Below, piece by piece: positions 54,908 to 61,387 of a stretch of DNA of 64,000 bases. The stretch is from Cognataquiflexum gelatinilyticum. GTDB lineage: Bacteria > Bacteroidota > Bacteroidia > Cytophagales > Cyclobacteriaceae. The stretch spans positions 344,632-408,631 of the forward strand of contig NZ_JANAEZ010000005.1 in the NCBI RefSeq assembly GCF_024813435.1, read 5' to 3'. The position numbers were made by a program, and so were the translations under genes. Each line of letters begins with the position of its first letter. The stretch's first letter is position 1. The notes below the pieces were generated by a model that made no database searches, had not been told where the DNA came from, and worked only from the letters and a program-made list of their open reading frames with translations.

Positions 54908-55249
54908 TTCCCTGATCCAAAATACCAACTCGGATATTTCCGACTGAAACAAACAGATTTTGATTGGATATTTGATTATTCCAAAGTAATCAGTGTCACG
55001 TGCCAAGAAGAATCCAAATTCAGCTTGACCGTCGCGCCCAATCCCTATTACAGAATTTTCAAAATCAACCTTTCCCAAGTAGGTACTGAAATCTAAATTA
55101 ATGAAGCCATGGGAAAAGCAGTCCTTCACCAACAAGTCAACACCCAAGAAACCTACATAGACCTTTTCGGCTTTCCATAAGGAATTTACTTTTTACAAAG
55201 TTGGAATGGGAGGGAACTGGTGGGGAAGAAGGTGGTGGTGGAGAGGTGA
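54908..55249 (+). pseudogene. Relic of a T9SS type A sorting-domain (CTD) protein
   Basis: Reading on in frame from 54908 gives YFRLKQTDFDWIFDYSKVISV, then FSLTVAPNPYYRIFKINLSQVG, a stop (TAA), NEAMGKAVLHQQ, NTQETYIDLFGFP, a stop (TAA), GIYFLQSWNGRELVGKKVVVER and a final stop at 55249. The order (YYRLKQTDFDG, PNP, GK, GIYfl...KKvv) is the C-terminal targeting domain of T9SS cargo. Two in-frame stops and loss of the body make it a pseudogene fragment. It implies that large secreted proteins once lay here. Confidence 0.8.
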
Positions 55250-55355
55250 GGTTAGAAGTTTGGAAAGTTTCAAAGTCAGGGGGTATGAGAGTTTCCTTTC
55301 AGTTCAAGCTATGAAGGATTCGATATTTACCAATAAAAAATTGGAAATAATAAAA

Positions 55356-55378
55356 GGGTGAAATTACAAATTTCACCC
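55356..55378 (-). terminator. Terminator of the orphan operon
   Basis: A perfect 10-bp stem (GGGTGAAATT with AATTTCACCC, 3-nt loop) is followed on the minus strand by TTTTATTATTT. It lies about 70 nt after the stop of the 61-residue gene, supporting that gene's transcription. Confidence 0.75.
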
Positions 55379-55449
55379 AGTTATAAAATCCATTGTTGGA
55401 CTGCGCTCCAAGAAGTCCAATTACCCAAAATTTGCCAAAATAATATAAT

Positions 55450-55635
55450 CTAATCTAAACAATAACAGAATTCTTGACCTCCTATAGTAATGCATACTCT
55501 TCTTCTACAATTACGATCTTTAAGATCAAACCTTAATCCCTCGACTTCATCTTCTTCAGGTATTGTATTTTCCTCTCTGGCTTTTACCTCAATATTCCTT
55601 AATAAGTCATCGAACTCTAGTTTTAAATTTTCCAT
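55450..55635 (-). CDS. 61-residue Cys-ended small protein
   Basis: This small acidic protein (MENLKLEFDDLLRNIEVKAR ... CRRRVCITIGGQEFCYCLD) has no signal peptide. Four cysteines lie in its last 19 residues: two in NCRRRVC and a final CYC motif. It starts 2 nt after the stop of the lipoprotein gene and ends before a good terminator, so it belongs to that operon. The layout of a leader-like acidic N-terminus and Cys-rich end recalls peptide precursors, but no maturation enzyme is nearby, so that is only a thought. Confidence 0.6.
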   Translation of the reverse strand: MENLKLEFDDLLRNIEVKAREENTIPEEDEVEGLRFDLKDRNCRRRVCITIGGQEFCYCLD

Positions 55636-55637
55636 AA

Positions 55638-56387
55638 TTAATCAGTTTTTTTTGAAACATTTAATATAATTGAATCTTCAAGTGTTGGTACATTTAAAAT
55701 ATTTACTTTAATTAATAAATCACCTAAAAAAGAGGTATCCCCTTTCATTAAATTACCTGATGAAAAAATGACAGAAGCTTTTCCCTCTGAGTTGACAGAA
55801 AGTTTTCTTTCTCTAAATAGTGGATTAGAAAATTTAGATCCATTTTCTGCGTCATAAACTAAAAATTCAACAGTGTAGCCATTGGAAGGAAAACCTGAAA
55901 ATGATTCCACCAATGCCGTTAAAATCACCTCAGAATCATAGCTATTTACTATCCCAAATTTATTTGATGATAACAAGACTTTATTAGGCACTGACTCTGT
56001 AAATGCTAGGTAAGTTTTTGCTGAAAAAGACTTGACTCTTGTAGTTACTATAATTTCTGGTGCAATTGTATTACTTGATCTTAGAATAGCTTCCGCACTT
56101 AGATACTTTTGATTTTCTATTTCAACTGTATCCCTAGCAATAACAGATAAAGTATTTTCATTATTTTTTGTAAAAACACCACCCGAAGTATGAAATTCTA
56201 TTGATCTTTTATCCTCATCAGAGTCAATACTAATATATGAAACAAGTGTTACTGTTGATTTATTATCTGCCGGAATACTGGTAATTCCATTTTTTACTAT
56301 TAAACCCACCACCTTATTTGAGTCTAAAGTTTCTAAACATGAATTAAATAATATCAGGATCAAAAGAAAATTAATAACATTTTTCAT
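55638..56387 (-). CDS. Hypothetical lipoprotein with Ig-like repeats
   Basis: This 249-residue protein has a lipoprotein signal (INFLLILILFNSC, Cys17) and beta-rich sequence: VVGLIVKNGITSIPADNKSTVTLVSYISI, then SKTYLAF-type strands and GYTVEFLVYDAENGSKFSNPLF ... GKASVIFSSGN. The spacing resembles invasin/Big_1-like Ig domains, which carry PADG-type and G-A-V-F motifs. It starts 1 nt after the outer-membrane-like gene and precedes the 61-residue gene. AT-rich. The function is not known. Confidence 0.7.
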   Translation of the reverse strand: MKNVINFLLILILFNSCLETLDSNKVVGLIVKNGITSIPADNKSTVTLVSYISIDSDEDKRSIEFHTSGGVFTKNNENTLSVIARDTVEIENQKYLSAEAILRSSNTIAPEIIVTTRVKSFSAKTYLAFTESVPNKVLLSSNKFGIVNSYDSEVILTALVESFSGFPSNGYTVEFLVYDAENGSKFSNPLFRERKLSVNSEGKASVIFSSGNLMKGDTSFLGDLLIKVNILNVPTLEDSIILNVSKKTD

Positions 56388-56388
56388 A

Positions 56389-58089
56389 TTAAAATAGCTT
56401 ATTTAGCGTACTTCCAGAAGCATTTTTGAAATCTATATCAAAAGAAATGGAGATATAACCCAATGCTTTAATCTTCTTATCAGAGATTATTGGATTTGGA
56501 TCGACACCATTGAACCACAGAGCTCCTCCTGAGACCCTAACTACATGCCCTACTCGGTAGGACAAGCCGGTCATTATATTTATACCATTTAACAAATCTT
56601 CCCGAACCCCTTCTTCCTTAATAGTTCCAATTGAGACTCCCAATAACATGGAAAAATGGTTTCTAACATATCTGCCCACTTTACTTGAACCAGGGGCAAT
56701 ACTATCTGACATAAACCTAGTTTTTATGTCTTTGTCTACCGGGCCAAAATTAATATTTGCACCAAGAAAAGGTCTAAGAATATTATTAGATTTATTGCTA
56801 GGAGCAAAAACAACTCCAAAATCAGGTAAAACCCACTTCCCTGCCTCGGTACTAACTTTCGAAAAATAAGTATTTGTTAAAATAAACTCTTTGGTTGCAA
56901 AATTTTCGAGTTTATGAATAGTTTGAATTATACTATTCATATTCTTTTTTATGGCTTCAAGTTTAGTGACTAGATTTTGAATCTCTATAATTACATCAAT
57001 TGCGTCGTTTGCGATTAAAGGATTAGAGTATCCTAGTAAATAAAGTTCTGATATAGTTTTATTTAATAACCTTATGTTTGTAGAAATATTTTTTATCCTC
57101 CCCTCAAAATCAAAATGTTTTAACATTTTAATATTTAATTCATCACTAAGGGATGCTCTTCCATTTAACCACAAAACAGCATCATTATTAAGACTCATTA
57201 ATCGCACCAATGAATTTAATGAACCCTGATAAATTGTCAAATCTTGACTAGAAACTTGTAAATTGGAAATTACGTTTATTAAATTTTTATATTTTGTTTT
57301 GGCATTGAGTTCAGTAAGATCAGAAGAAACGACCTCCGTTAAAAATAGTTTATCATATAATGGTTTTTGTATAGAGTCAAAAATATCTTTATAAGCAGAT
57401 AAACTATAAGGAGGAGAAATTGGGTTTGACTCCCAAGTATATGCCAGTATTTTAGAATAGAGTTTAATGTAATTATGTGTTTTGGCATCTGAAGAACATA
57501 TTTGTTCAGATAGTGAACCGGCTGAAAAAGTAGTACAATTTCCGTGATCCACTTTGGCTAGACTATTAATAAACATTACGTGTTTTTCTGTACTTATTAA
57601 GGAGTCATTTTTAGAATTTTTTGAAAACAAACTTTCTATAGCCTTTACTCCTGAAAACTCTACCCCTACATTATCATAAAAAAGTAAAGAATCGGTTTCA
57701 AATAAAGCAAGGAGAGACTTTCCTGAAAGCCTTCGTTTAATTAAAATGTCATATAGTCCATTTGGTGCAAGGGGAGGCATTTGAATTATAAGAAATTTCT
57801 TTTTGGTATCTCCTTCAATAGGTTCTTCTCTAAAATTGAGCTTTTTTAATATAGTTCCATAATTATTTTCTAAATCCCTTCCGCTTCCATAAACCCTAGT
57901 AAAGGAAATAGTTGAGATATTATCATCCTTGTCAACTTTCATTTTGATATAGAAACTCCTATCGAATGGGAATTCCATATTTACTAATCCAGTAAATTTA
58001 TCAACTTCTATGATCTGATCCGTTGGAGCATTTTGGGCATTGGAAAAAAATGAATTTATAAAAAGCAAATAGAATAAAAGTTTTTTCAT
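56389..58089 (-). CDS. Hypothetical secreted, probably outer-membrane protein
   Basis: This is a 566-residue protein with signal peptide MKKLLFYLLFINSFFSNAQ. Residues 30-140 are beta-rich, 150-420 largely helical (with DHGNCTTFSAGSLSEQIC), and 425-566 look like membrane strands of an outer-membrane beta-barrel (RPFLGANINFGPVDKD, FSMLLGVSIGTI, NIMTGLSYRVGHVVRVSGGALWF, LGYISISFDIDF). No family is recognised. It is the first gene of an AT-rich three-gene operon with a lipoprotein and a 61-residue protein, probably an envelope module gained by transfer. Confidence 0.7.
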   Translation of the reverse strand: MKKLLFYLLFINSFFSNAQNAPTDQIIEVDKFTGLVNMEFPFDRSFYIKMKVDKDDNISTISFTRVYGSGRDLENNYGTILKKLNFREEPIEGDTKKKFLIIQMPPLAPNGLYDILIKRRLSGKSLLALFETDSLLFYDNVGVEFSGVKAIESLFSKNSKNDSLISTEKHVMFINSLAKVDHGNCTTFSAGSLSEQICSSDAKTHNYIKLYSKILAYTWESNPISPPYSLSAYKDIFDSIQKPLYDKLFLTEVVSSDLTELNAKTKYKNLINVISNLQVSSQDLTIYQGSLNSLVRLMSLNNDAVLWLNGRASLSDELNIKMLKHFDFEGRIKNISTNIRLLNKTISELYLLGYSNPLIANDAIDVIIEIQNLVTKLEAIKKNMNSIIQTIHKLENFATKEFILTNTYFSKVSTEAGKWVLPDFGVVFAPSNKSNNILRPFLGANINFGPVDKDIKTRFMSDSIAPGSSKVGRYVRNHFSMLLGVSIGTIKEEGVREDLLNGINIMTGLSYRVGHVVRVSGGALWFNGVDPNPIISDKKIKALGYISISFDIDFKNASGSTLNKLF

Positions 58090-58206
58090 TTTTTAAAGTT
58101 TAGATATTTTAAATAAATAATGTCAAATTTTAAAATTTTATTTCCAAAGAAAAATTTTCGCAGGGTTGAAAAAAGGTTGATTTATCCTATTTCATGTATA
58201 AAACAC

Positions 58207-58665
58207 CTATTTTACTACCGAAACAATCTCTTTTCTGGAATTGACTTCCAGCTTTTTATAGGTATGATTGATATGAGACTTGAGGGTGCTGTGCTCGATA
58301 AAGAGAGTATCACAAATTTCTTTGTTGCTTTTGCCGGCGAGGATATAGTTGAGTACTTCTTTTTCCTTGAAAGAAAGTTGGTTGAGTCGGTGTTGCAAGG
58401 AGGATTCTTTCTCTGTTTCCTTTGCTTGGAGCTTGTCCATCAGTACACGGACTTTGGAATATTCTATCCTTGCCCAAGCGAAGGAGATCCCAAAGGAGGC
58501 CATCACGAGCAGCATCAGGACATAGACGGATTCATTCCATTCTAATTTGTTTGCGACTTCTCCGAAGAGGATGTATGCAGCACCTATAAATAGGAGTGCG
58601 TAGGAGGGAAGGAGGATTTTTTGAAACCTGAATAAGGCATCAGGATTGGCTAATAATGTTCTCAT
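58207..58665 (-). CDS. Membrane-bound LuxR-type transcriptional regulator
   Basis: This 152-residue protein has two N-terminal membrane helices (about 18-37 and 44-65, LLPSYALLFIGAAYILFG and VYVLMLLVMASFGISFAWA), a short coiled coil (about 70-95) and a LuxR HTH (about 95-150: LSFKEKEVLNYILAGKSNKEICDTLFIEHSTLKSHINHTYKKL). It lacks a receiver domain. Such proteins could sense envelope state and act on membrane-close DNA. It lies upstream of the orphan operon on the same strand, 117 nt away, so it may control that operon; this is inference. Confidence 0.82.
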   Translation of the reverse strand: MRTLLANPDALFRFQKILLPSYALLFIGAAYILFGEVANKLEWNESVYVLMLLVMASFGISFAWARIEYSKVRVLMDKLQAKETEKESSLQHRLNQLSFKEKEVLNYILAGKSNKEICDTLFIEHSTLKSHINHTYKKLEVNSRKEIVSVVK

Positions 58666-58694
58666 CTAAGAAAAATTAAAAAGGAATAATTAGT

Positions 58695-58717
58695 GTGGTT
58701 CCGCCGAAGCGGATAAG
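58695..58717 (-). repeat. Module C copy upstream of the LuxR-type gene
   Basis: GTGGTTCCGCCGAAGCGGAT on the plus strand; its reverse complement ends GGCGGAACCAC like the other C copies. It starts about 30 nt before the LuxR ATG and has the opposite polarity to the rest of island 3. Confidence 0.65.
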
Positions 58718-58953
58718 TTTAAAGGGCAGGATCTGTGCTGTTTGGCTAATCACAAAAAACTACCAAGATTTTATCCCAAGAAGGATATCCGAAAGCAGCT
58801 TGATCACCAGGTCCTTGTTTGGCTAAAACACTGATATCAAGTGATTTAAAATTAGGAATTACTTTTTTGAATTAAAAATACTTTATAAATATTTCTATAA
58901 AAATTAGAATTCGGCGGAGTTTGGGGAGAATTCGGTAGGGGGGAGGGGGAATC

Positions 58954-59001
58954 TGGCAGTTATCAGTGATCAGTTCTCAGTCCCAGTTGGCAGTTGGTAG
59001 G
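58954..59001 (+). repeat. Module G, CAGTTATCAG-type words
   Basis: A run of imperfect CAGT words (GGCAGTTATCAGTGATCAGT, TCTCAGTCCCAGTTGGCAGT, TGG). It is a degenerate short-period repeat without a fixed unit. Confidence 0.5.
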
Positions 59002-59147
59002 TGGGAAAAGTAGGGGATTTGGGGAATTTTGTATATAGTATCAAGTACCAAGGACGAACCGGGGAAATAGATGCGATAGCCAAGTCGCGAGTGCCGAGAA
59101 GAATTGGGTACAAAGTATAAAGTACCAAGAACCAAGATTTGAAAAAA

Positions 59148-59256
59148 GACACAAGCTTCAAGACTTAAAAATAGACACAAGATTCAAGACTTAAAAATAG
59201 ACACTAGATTCAAGACGTAAGATTCAAGACTTTCAAAAATAGACACAAGATCTGTG
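59148..59256 (+). repeat. Module A1: 26-bp tandem repeat
   Basis: Two nearly identical 26-bp units (59148-59173, 59174-59199; one mismatch), made of GACACAAGATTCAAGACTT plus AAAAATA, are followed by partial units at 59200-59216, 59217-59241 and 59242-59256. There are no spacers of CRISPR form. Confidence 0.8.
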
Positions 59257-59425
59257 TTCATCTTTTTTATCTGTGGTTAAAAAAACTAGATCTGTTTTGG
59301 CGGAAACTATACTTACAATTTCCCATCAAATTAGCTAAAACCATATACAATCTCACGCTTCATTTATTCTATAAATATGTTACCCCTTCGGGGATTTTTC
59401 AAGCTGACAACCAAAAAAGATGCTA

Positions 59426-59536
59426 GACACAAGAATAAAAATAGACACAAGACACAAGATGCAAGACACAAGATTTGATTCCCCGACAAAATAAGACACA
59501 AGATTCAAGACTCAAGATCCAAGATTTGATCCCTCG
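59426..59536 (+). repeat. Module A2 cluster
   Basis: Repeated GACACAAGA words, with the longer phrase CAAGATTTGATTCCCCGA recurring as CAAGATTTGATCCCTCGA 51 nt later. It opens composite block 1 (A-D-E-B). Confidence 0.75.
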
Positions 59537-59540
59537 AAAA

Positions 59541-59614
59541 CAATTAGAACAACTACAACAAATAGAACAACTACAACAATTACAACAACTACAACAATTA
59601 CAACCTCTACAACA
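59541..59614 (+). repeat. Module D1: ACAACTACAAC array
   Basis: About 8 units of 9 bp (ACAACTACA, ACAATTACA and variants, with AGAACAACT). The strand is almost without G. Confidence 0.85.
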
Positions 59615-59626
59615 AAAATATTGATT

Positions 59627-59656
59627 GAGATTCTTCGCTTCACTCAGAATGACGGT
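59627..59656 (+). repeat. Module E1
   Basis: GATTCTTCGCTTCACTCAGA followed by ATGACGGT. Copies at 49711-49739 (reverse) and 60094-60134. Similar words occur between genes in many bacterial genomes, from memory and unverified. Confidence 0.75.
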
Positions 59657-59664
59657 GCCCATCC

Positions 59665-59723
59665 CGATAAAGCGCAGCAGACAACATGACAACTCGATAA
59701 CTTGACAACGCGAAGCAGACAAC
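59665..59723 (+). repeat. Module B1
   Basis: CGATAAAGCGCAGCAGACAAC-type phrase followed by GACAACTCGATAACTTGACA and ACGCGAAGCAGACAAC. It matches B2 and the reversed B copy of island 1. Confidence 0.75.
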
Positions 59724-59887
59724 AATTACAACTACTAAAATTAGAGCAAGACCTGATTTTTAGACAACATAAAAAACTTACCAATTTCCCCGAAAAATTC
59801 AATCTCCAATTCCTTAGAAAAGGTCAATTCTATAAAAAATAATGCAATAAAATTTGCCGAAAACCCCAATTTCTCCCCACTTTCCGC

Positions 59888-59946
59888 TACCCTTCCCTTA
59901 CCCTTCTCCTACCCATACGTTACACCCTCCTTACCCATTCGTTACC
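59888..59946 (+). repeat. 11-bp tandem repeat, five units
   Basis: Units at 59888, 59899, 59910, 59921 and 59932 all begin TAC (TACCCTTCCCT, TACCCTTCTCC, TACCCATACGT, TACACCCTCCT, TACCCATTCGT) and end with TACC at 59943. The 11-bp period is close to one helical turn. Confidence 0.75.
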
Positions 59947-60007
59947 TTTTGACCAATTACCAAGAAACCATATAATTATTCCGATAATTTTTACTATTGT
60001 ACTTTTT

Positions 60008-60029
60008 CAAGACACAAGATTCAAGACTT
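60008..60029 (+). repeat. Module A3
   Basis: A single GACACAAGATTCAAGACTT phrase that opens composite block 2. Confidence 0.75.
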
Positions 60030-60039
60030 GGTACCTCGG

Positions 60040-60086
60040 CAACAACTAGAACAACTAGAACAACTAGAACAACTACAACAATTACA
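60040..60086 (+). repeat. Module D2: CAACTAGAA array
   Basis: Three exact 9-bp AACAACTAG units followed by AACAACTACAACAATTACA. Confidence 0.85.
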
Positions 60087-60093
60087 TTTTTAT

Positions 60094-60134
60094 GAGATTC
60101 TTCACCTCCGCAGGCTGCGGTTCAGAATGACGGT
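60094..60134 (+). repeat. Module E2
   Basis: GAGATTCTTCACCTCCGCAG then GCTGCGGTTCAGAATGACGG. It is E1 with a CCGCAGGCTGCGG dyad in the centre. Confidence 0.75.
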
Positions 60135-60140
60135 CCCCAA

Positions 60141-60223
60141 CTTGATAACACGAAGCTGACAACCCGACAACGCGCAGCAGACAACCTGATAACTCGATAA
60201 CTTGATAACGCGCAGCAGACAAC
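60141..60223 (+). repeat. Module B2
   Basis: A run of CTTGATAACACGAAGCTGAC, AACCCGACAACGCGCAGCAG, ACAACCTGATAACTCGATAA and CTTGATAACGCGCAGCAGAC. The phrase CGCGCAGCAGACAAC occurs twice. Confidence 0.8.
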
Positions 60224-60238
60224 ATTTCAAACAATTGA

Positions 60239-60262
60239 ACCTGTCCGCCGTGGCGGAACCAC
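60239..60262 (+). repeat. Module C copy before D3
   Basis: CCTGTCCGCCGTGGCGGAAC then CAC, with a TCCGCC/GGCGGA inverted pair. It matches the island 1 copy in sequence, polarity and position next to a D array. Confidence 0.75.
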
Positions 60263-60295
60263 TACAACAATTACAACCACTACAACAATTACAAC
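60261..60295 (+). repeat. Module D3 array at the 3' end of msrB
   Basis: ACTACAACAATTACAACC repeated as ACTACAACAATTACAACT. It overlaps the last bases of the msrB coding region (stop at 60289). Confidence 0.85.
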
Positions 60296-60705
60296 TTTTT
60301 AAACCCCATACTCACCGAATTAATACAATACCTGATACCCCCTTTGTCTTTAGGGCCGTCGGGGAAACGGTGTCCGAGGTGCCCGCCGCATTTGCCGCAG
60401 AGGATTTCTTCCCGGATCATGCCATGGGTATAATCCATATGCACGTCGATGGCATCAGGTCTGACCGGTTCGGTGAAGGACGGCCAACCGCAACCACTAT
60501 CATACTTGGCTGAGGAATGAAAAATCTCATTGCCACAGGCATGGCATTCATAGATTCCGGTTTCTTTGTTGAGGTAATACTGTCCGGTGAAGGGTCTTTC
60601 AGTTCCTTTTTCCCGCAAAACATGGTAGGCTTGAGGATCAAGTTCCTGCTTCCATTCGTTTTCTGATTTGGTGATGGGGTAGGATTTTGTTGGTTTCGGT
60701 TTCAT
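60289..60705 (-). CDS. msrB: Peptide-methionine (R)-S-oxide reductase
   Basis: This 138-residue MsrB repairs methionine-R-sulfoxide. It has the zinc Cys pairs C54-C57 (YECHACGN) and C103-C106 (LCGKCGGHLGHRF), GCGWPSF and the catalytic Cys127 in RYCINS. There is no signal peptide, so it is cytoplasmic. Its 5' leader is a D array (60754-60715 on the minus strand) ending 10 nt before the ATG, and D3 covers its 3' end. Confidence 0.96.
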   Translation of the reverse strand: MKPKPTKSYPITKSENEWKQELDPQAYHVLREKGTERPFTGQYYLNKETGIYECHACGNEIFHSSAKYDSGCGWPSFTEPVRPDAIDVHMDYTHGMIREEILCGKCGGHLGHRFPDGPKDKGGIRYCINSVSMGFKKL

Positions 60706-60714
60706 GGGTAAGAT

Positions 60715-60754
60715 GGTTGTAGTTGTTCTAGTTGTTGTAATGGTTGTAATTGTT
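60715..60754 (-). repeat. Module D4 array, leader of msrB
   Basis: The minus-strand read is AACAATTACAACCATTACAA then CAACTAGAACAACTACAACC, ending 9 nt before the msrB ATG. It is the inverted copy relative to D3 and D5. Confidence 0.85.
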
Positions 60755-60795
60755 AAGTGGGTCCGTTATTGGAGGGTTTTGGTTTTCCACTTAGT

Positions 60796-61164
60796 CTATG
60801 TTTTCCAATTGGTTTTTACGTATTCAATGAAATTGTGGATTTTGACACCAAGCTTTCTATATTCTTCTTGGATCAATTGAACTTCTGCATCATACTCAGG
60901 ATACAAAACCTTTAATTTTTCTAGGTGATTATGACATTCTAAGTTGCTTGCGTGCGCATAAACCAAGAATTTCACAAAATCTTGTTTGTAGGATTTTCTT
61001 CCATATCCTTCCACGATATTGGTATTGATTGAGTCAGATGACCTTTGCAACTGACTACCCAATTCATATTTTTCATAAGAGGGTAACTTAAGACTGAACC
61101 GATGTGTTTCAAAAAATAACTCCAATGAAATTTTGTAGATATCCAAGTCCTGATAACTTTTCAT
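60796..61164 (-). CDS. Four-helix-bundle protein, S23/23S-rRNA intervening-sequence family
   Basis: This 122-residue protein (MKSYQDLDIYKISLELFFET, QLQRSSDSINTNIVEGYGRK, DFVKFLVYAHASNLE) has the family pattern of S23/IVP-like four-helix bundles, which include the Avd accessory protein of diversity-generating retroelements. Their general cellular role is unclear. Here it is not in an rRNA gene and no reverse transcriptase is nearby. It is flanked by D arrays in opposite orientation: D4 at 60715-60754 and D5 at 61282-61379. Confidence 0.9.
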   Translation of the reverse strand: MKSYQDLDIYKISLELFFETHRFSLKLPSYEKYELGSQLQRSSDSINTNIVEGYGRKSYKQDFVKFLVYAHASNLECHNHLEKLKVLYPEYDAEVQLIQEEYRKLGVKIHNFIEYVKTNWKT

Positions 61165-61281
61165 TTGACAAAAGTTTGAAATAAGCGATTGTCTAAATTA
61201 AGTAATCCTGACTCAAATAATAGTTATTCAATGAAAATATTTCCTCTAGCGGCTTTTGAATCACCCAATTCCCATCCATTT

Positions 61282-61379
61282 CAACAATTACAACCTTTAG
61301 ACCATTTACAACCACTACAACCATTTCGACCATTACAACAACTACAACAATTATAACCATTACTACCACCCCAACAATT
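61282..61379 (+). repeat. Module D5 array
   Basis: About 98 bp of ACAATTACAACC/ACAACTACAACA/ACCATTACAACA words, the longest D array. It lies between the S23-family gene and the penicillin acylase 3' end. Confidence 0.85.
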
Positions 61380-61387
61380 CCCCCTAA

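Larger units (their letters stand above)
58666..60288. other. Intergenic repeat island 3, gene-free 1.6 kb
   Basis: No credible gene. In order on the plus strand: C reversed (58695-58717), G words (58954-59001), H words (59041-59135), A1 (59148-59256), AT-rich DNA, A2 (59426-59536), D1 (59541-59614), E1 (59627-59656), B1 (59665-59723), a short D-like run, an 11-bp tandem repeat (59888-59946), A3 (60008-60029), D2 (60040-60086), E2 (60094-60134), B2 (60141-60223), C (60239-60262) and D3 (60261-60295). A Cys-rich minus-strand frame at 59423-59725 is the translation of D1. Confidence 0.8.

Noticed and set aside
58120..58545. Plus-strand 141-residue frame opposite the LuxR-type gene
   Set aside because: It is antisense to a clear LuxR HTH coding region and has no family features.
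59148..59256. Possible CRISPR array in the repeat island
   Set aside because: Units run head to tail without unique spacers of constant length, and no cas gene is in the window. The D arrays have 9-bp units, far too short.
59382..59398. Terminator-like CCCCTTCGGGG plus T-run on the plus strand
   Set aside because: The stem is only 3-4 bp and no upstream gene or promoter is visible, so it is not supported as a terminator.
59423..59725. Cys-rich 100-residue minus-strand reading frame resembling a metallothionein
   Set aside because: The Cys run is only the reverse translation of the ACAACTACAAC array (D1) and it spans unrelated modules A to B.
60796..61164. Diversity-generating retroelement suggested by the Avd-like protein
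   Set aside because: No reverse transcriptase, template/variable repeat pair or C-type-lectin target gene is present in the window.
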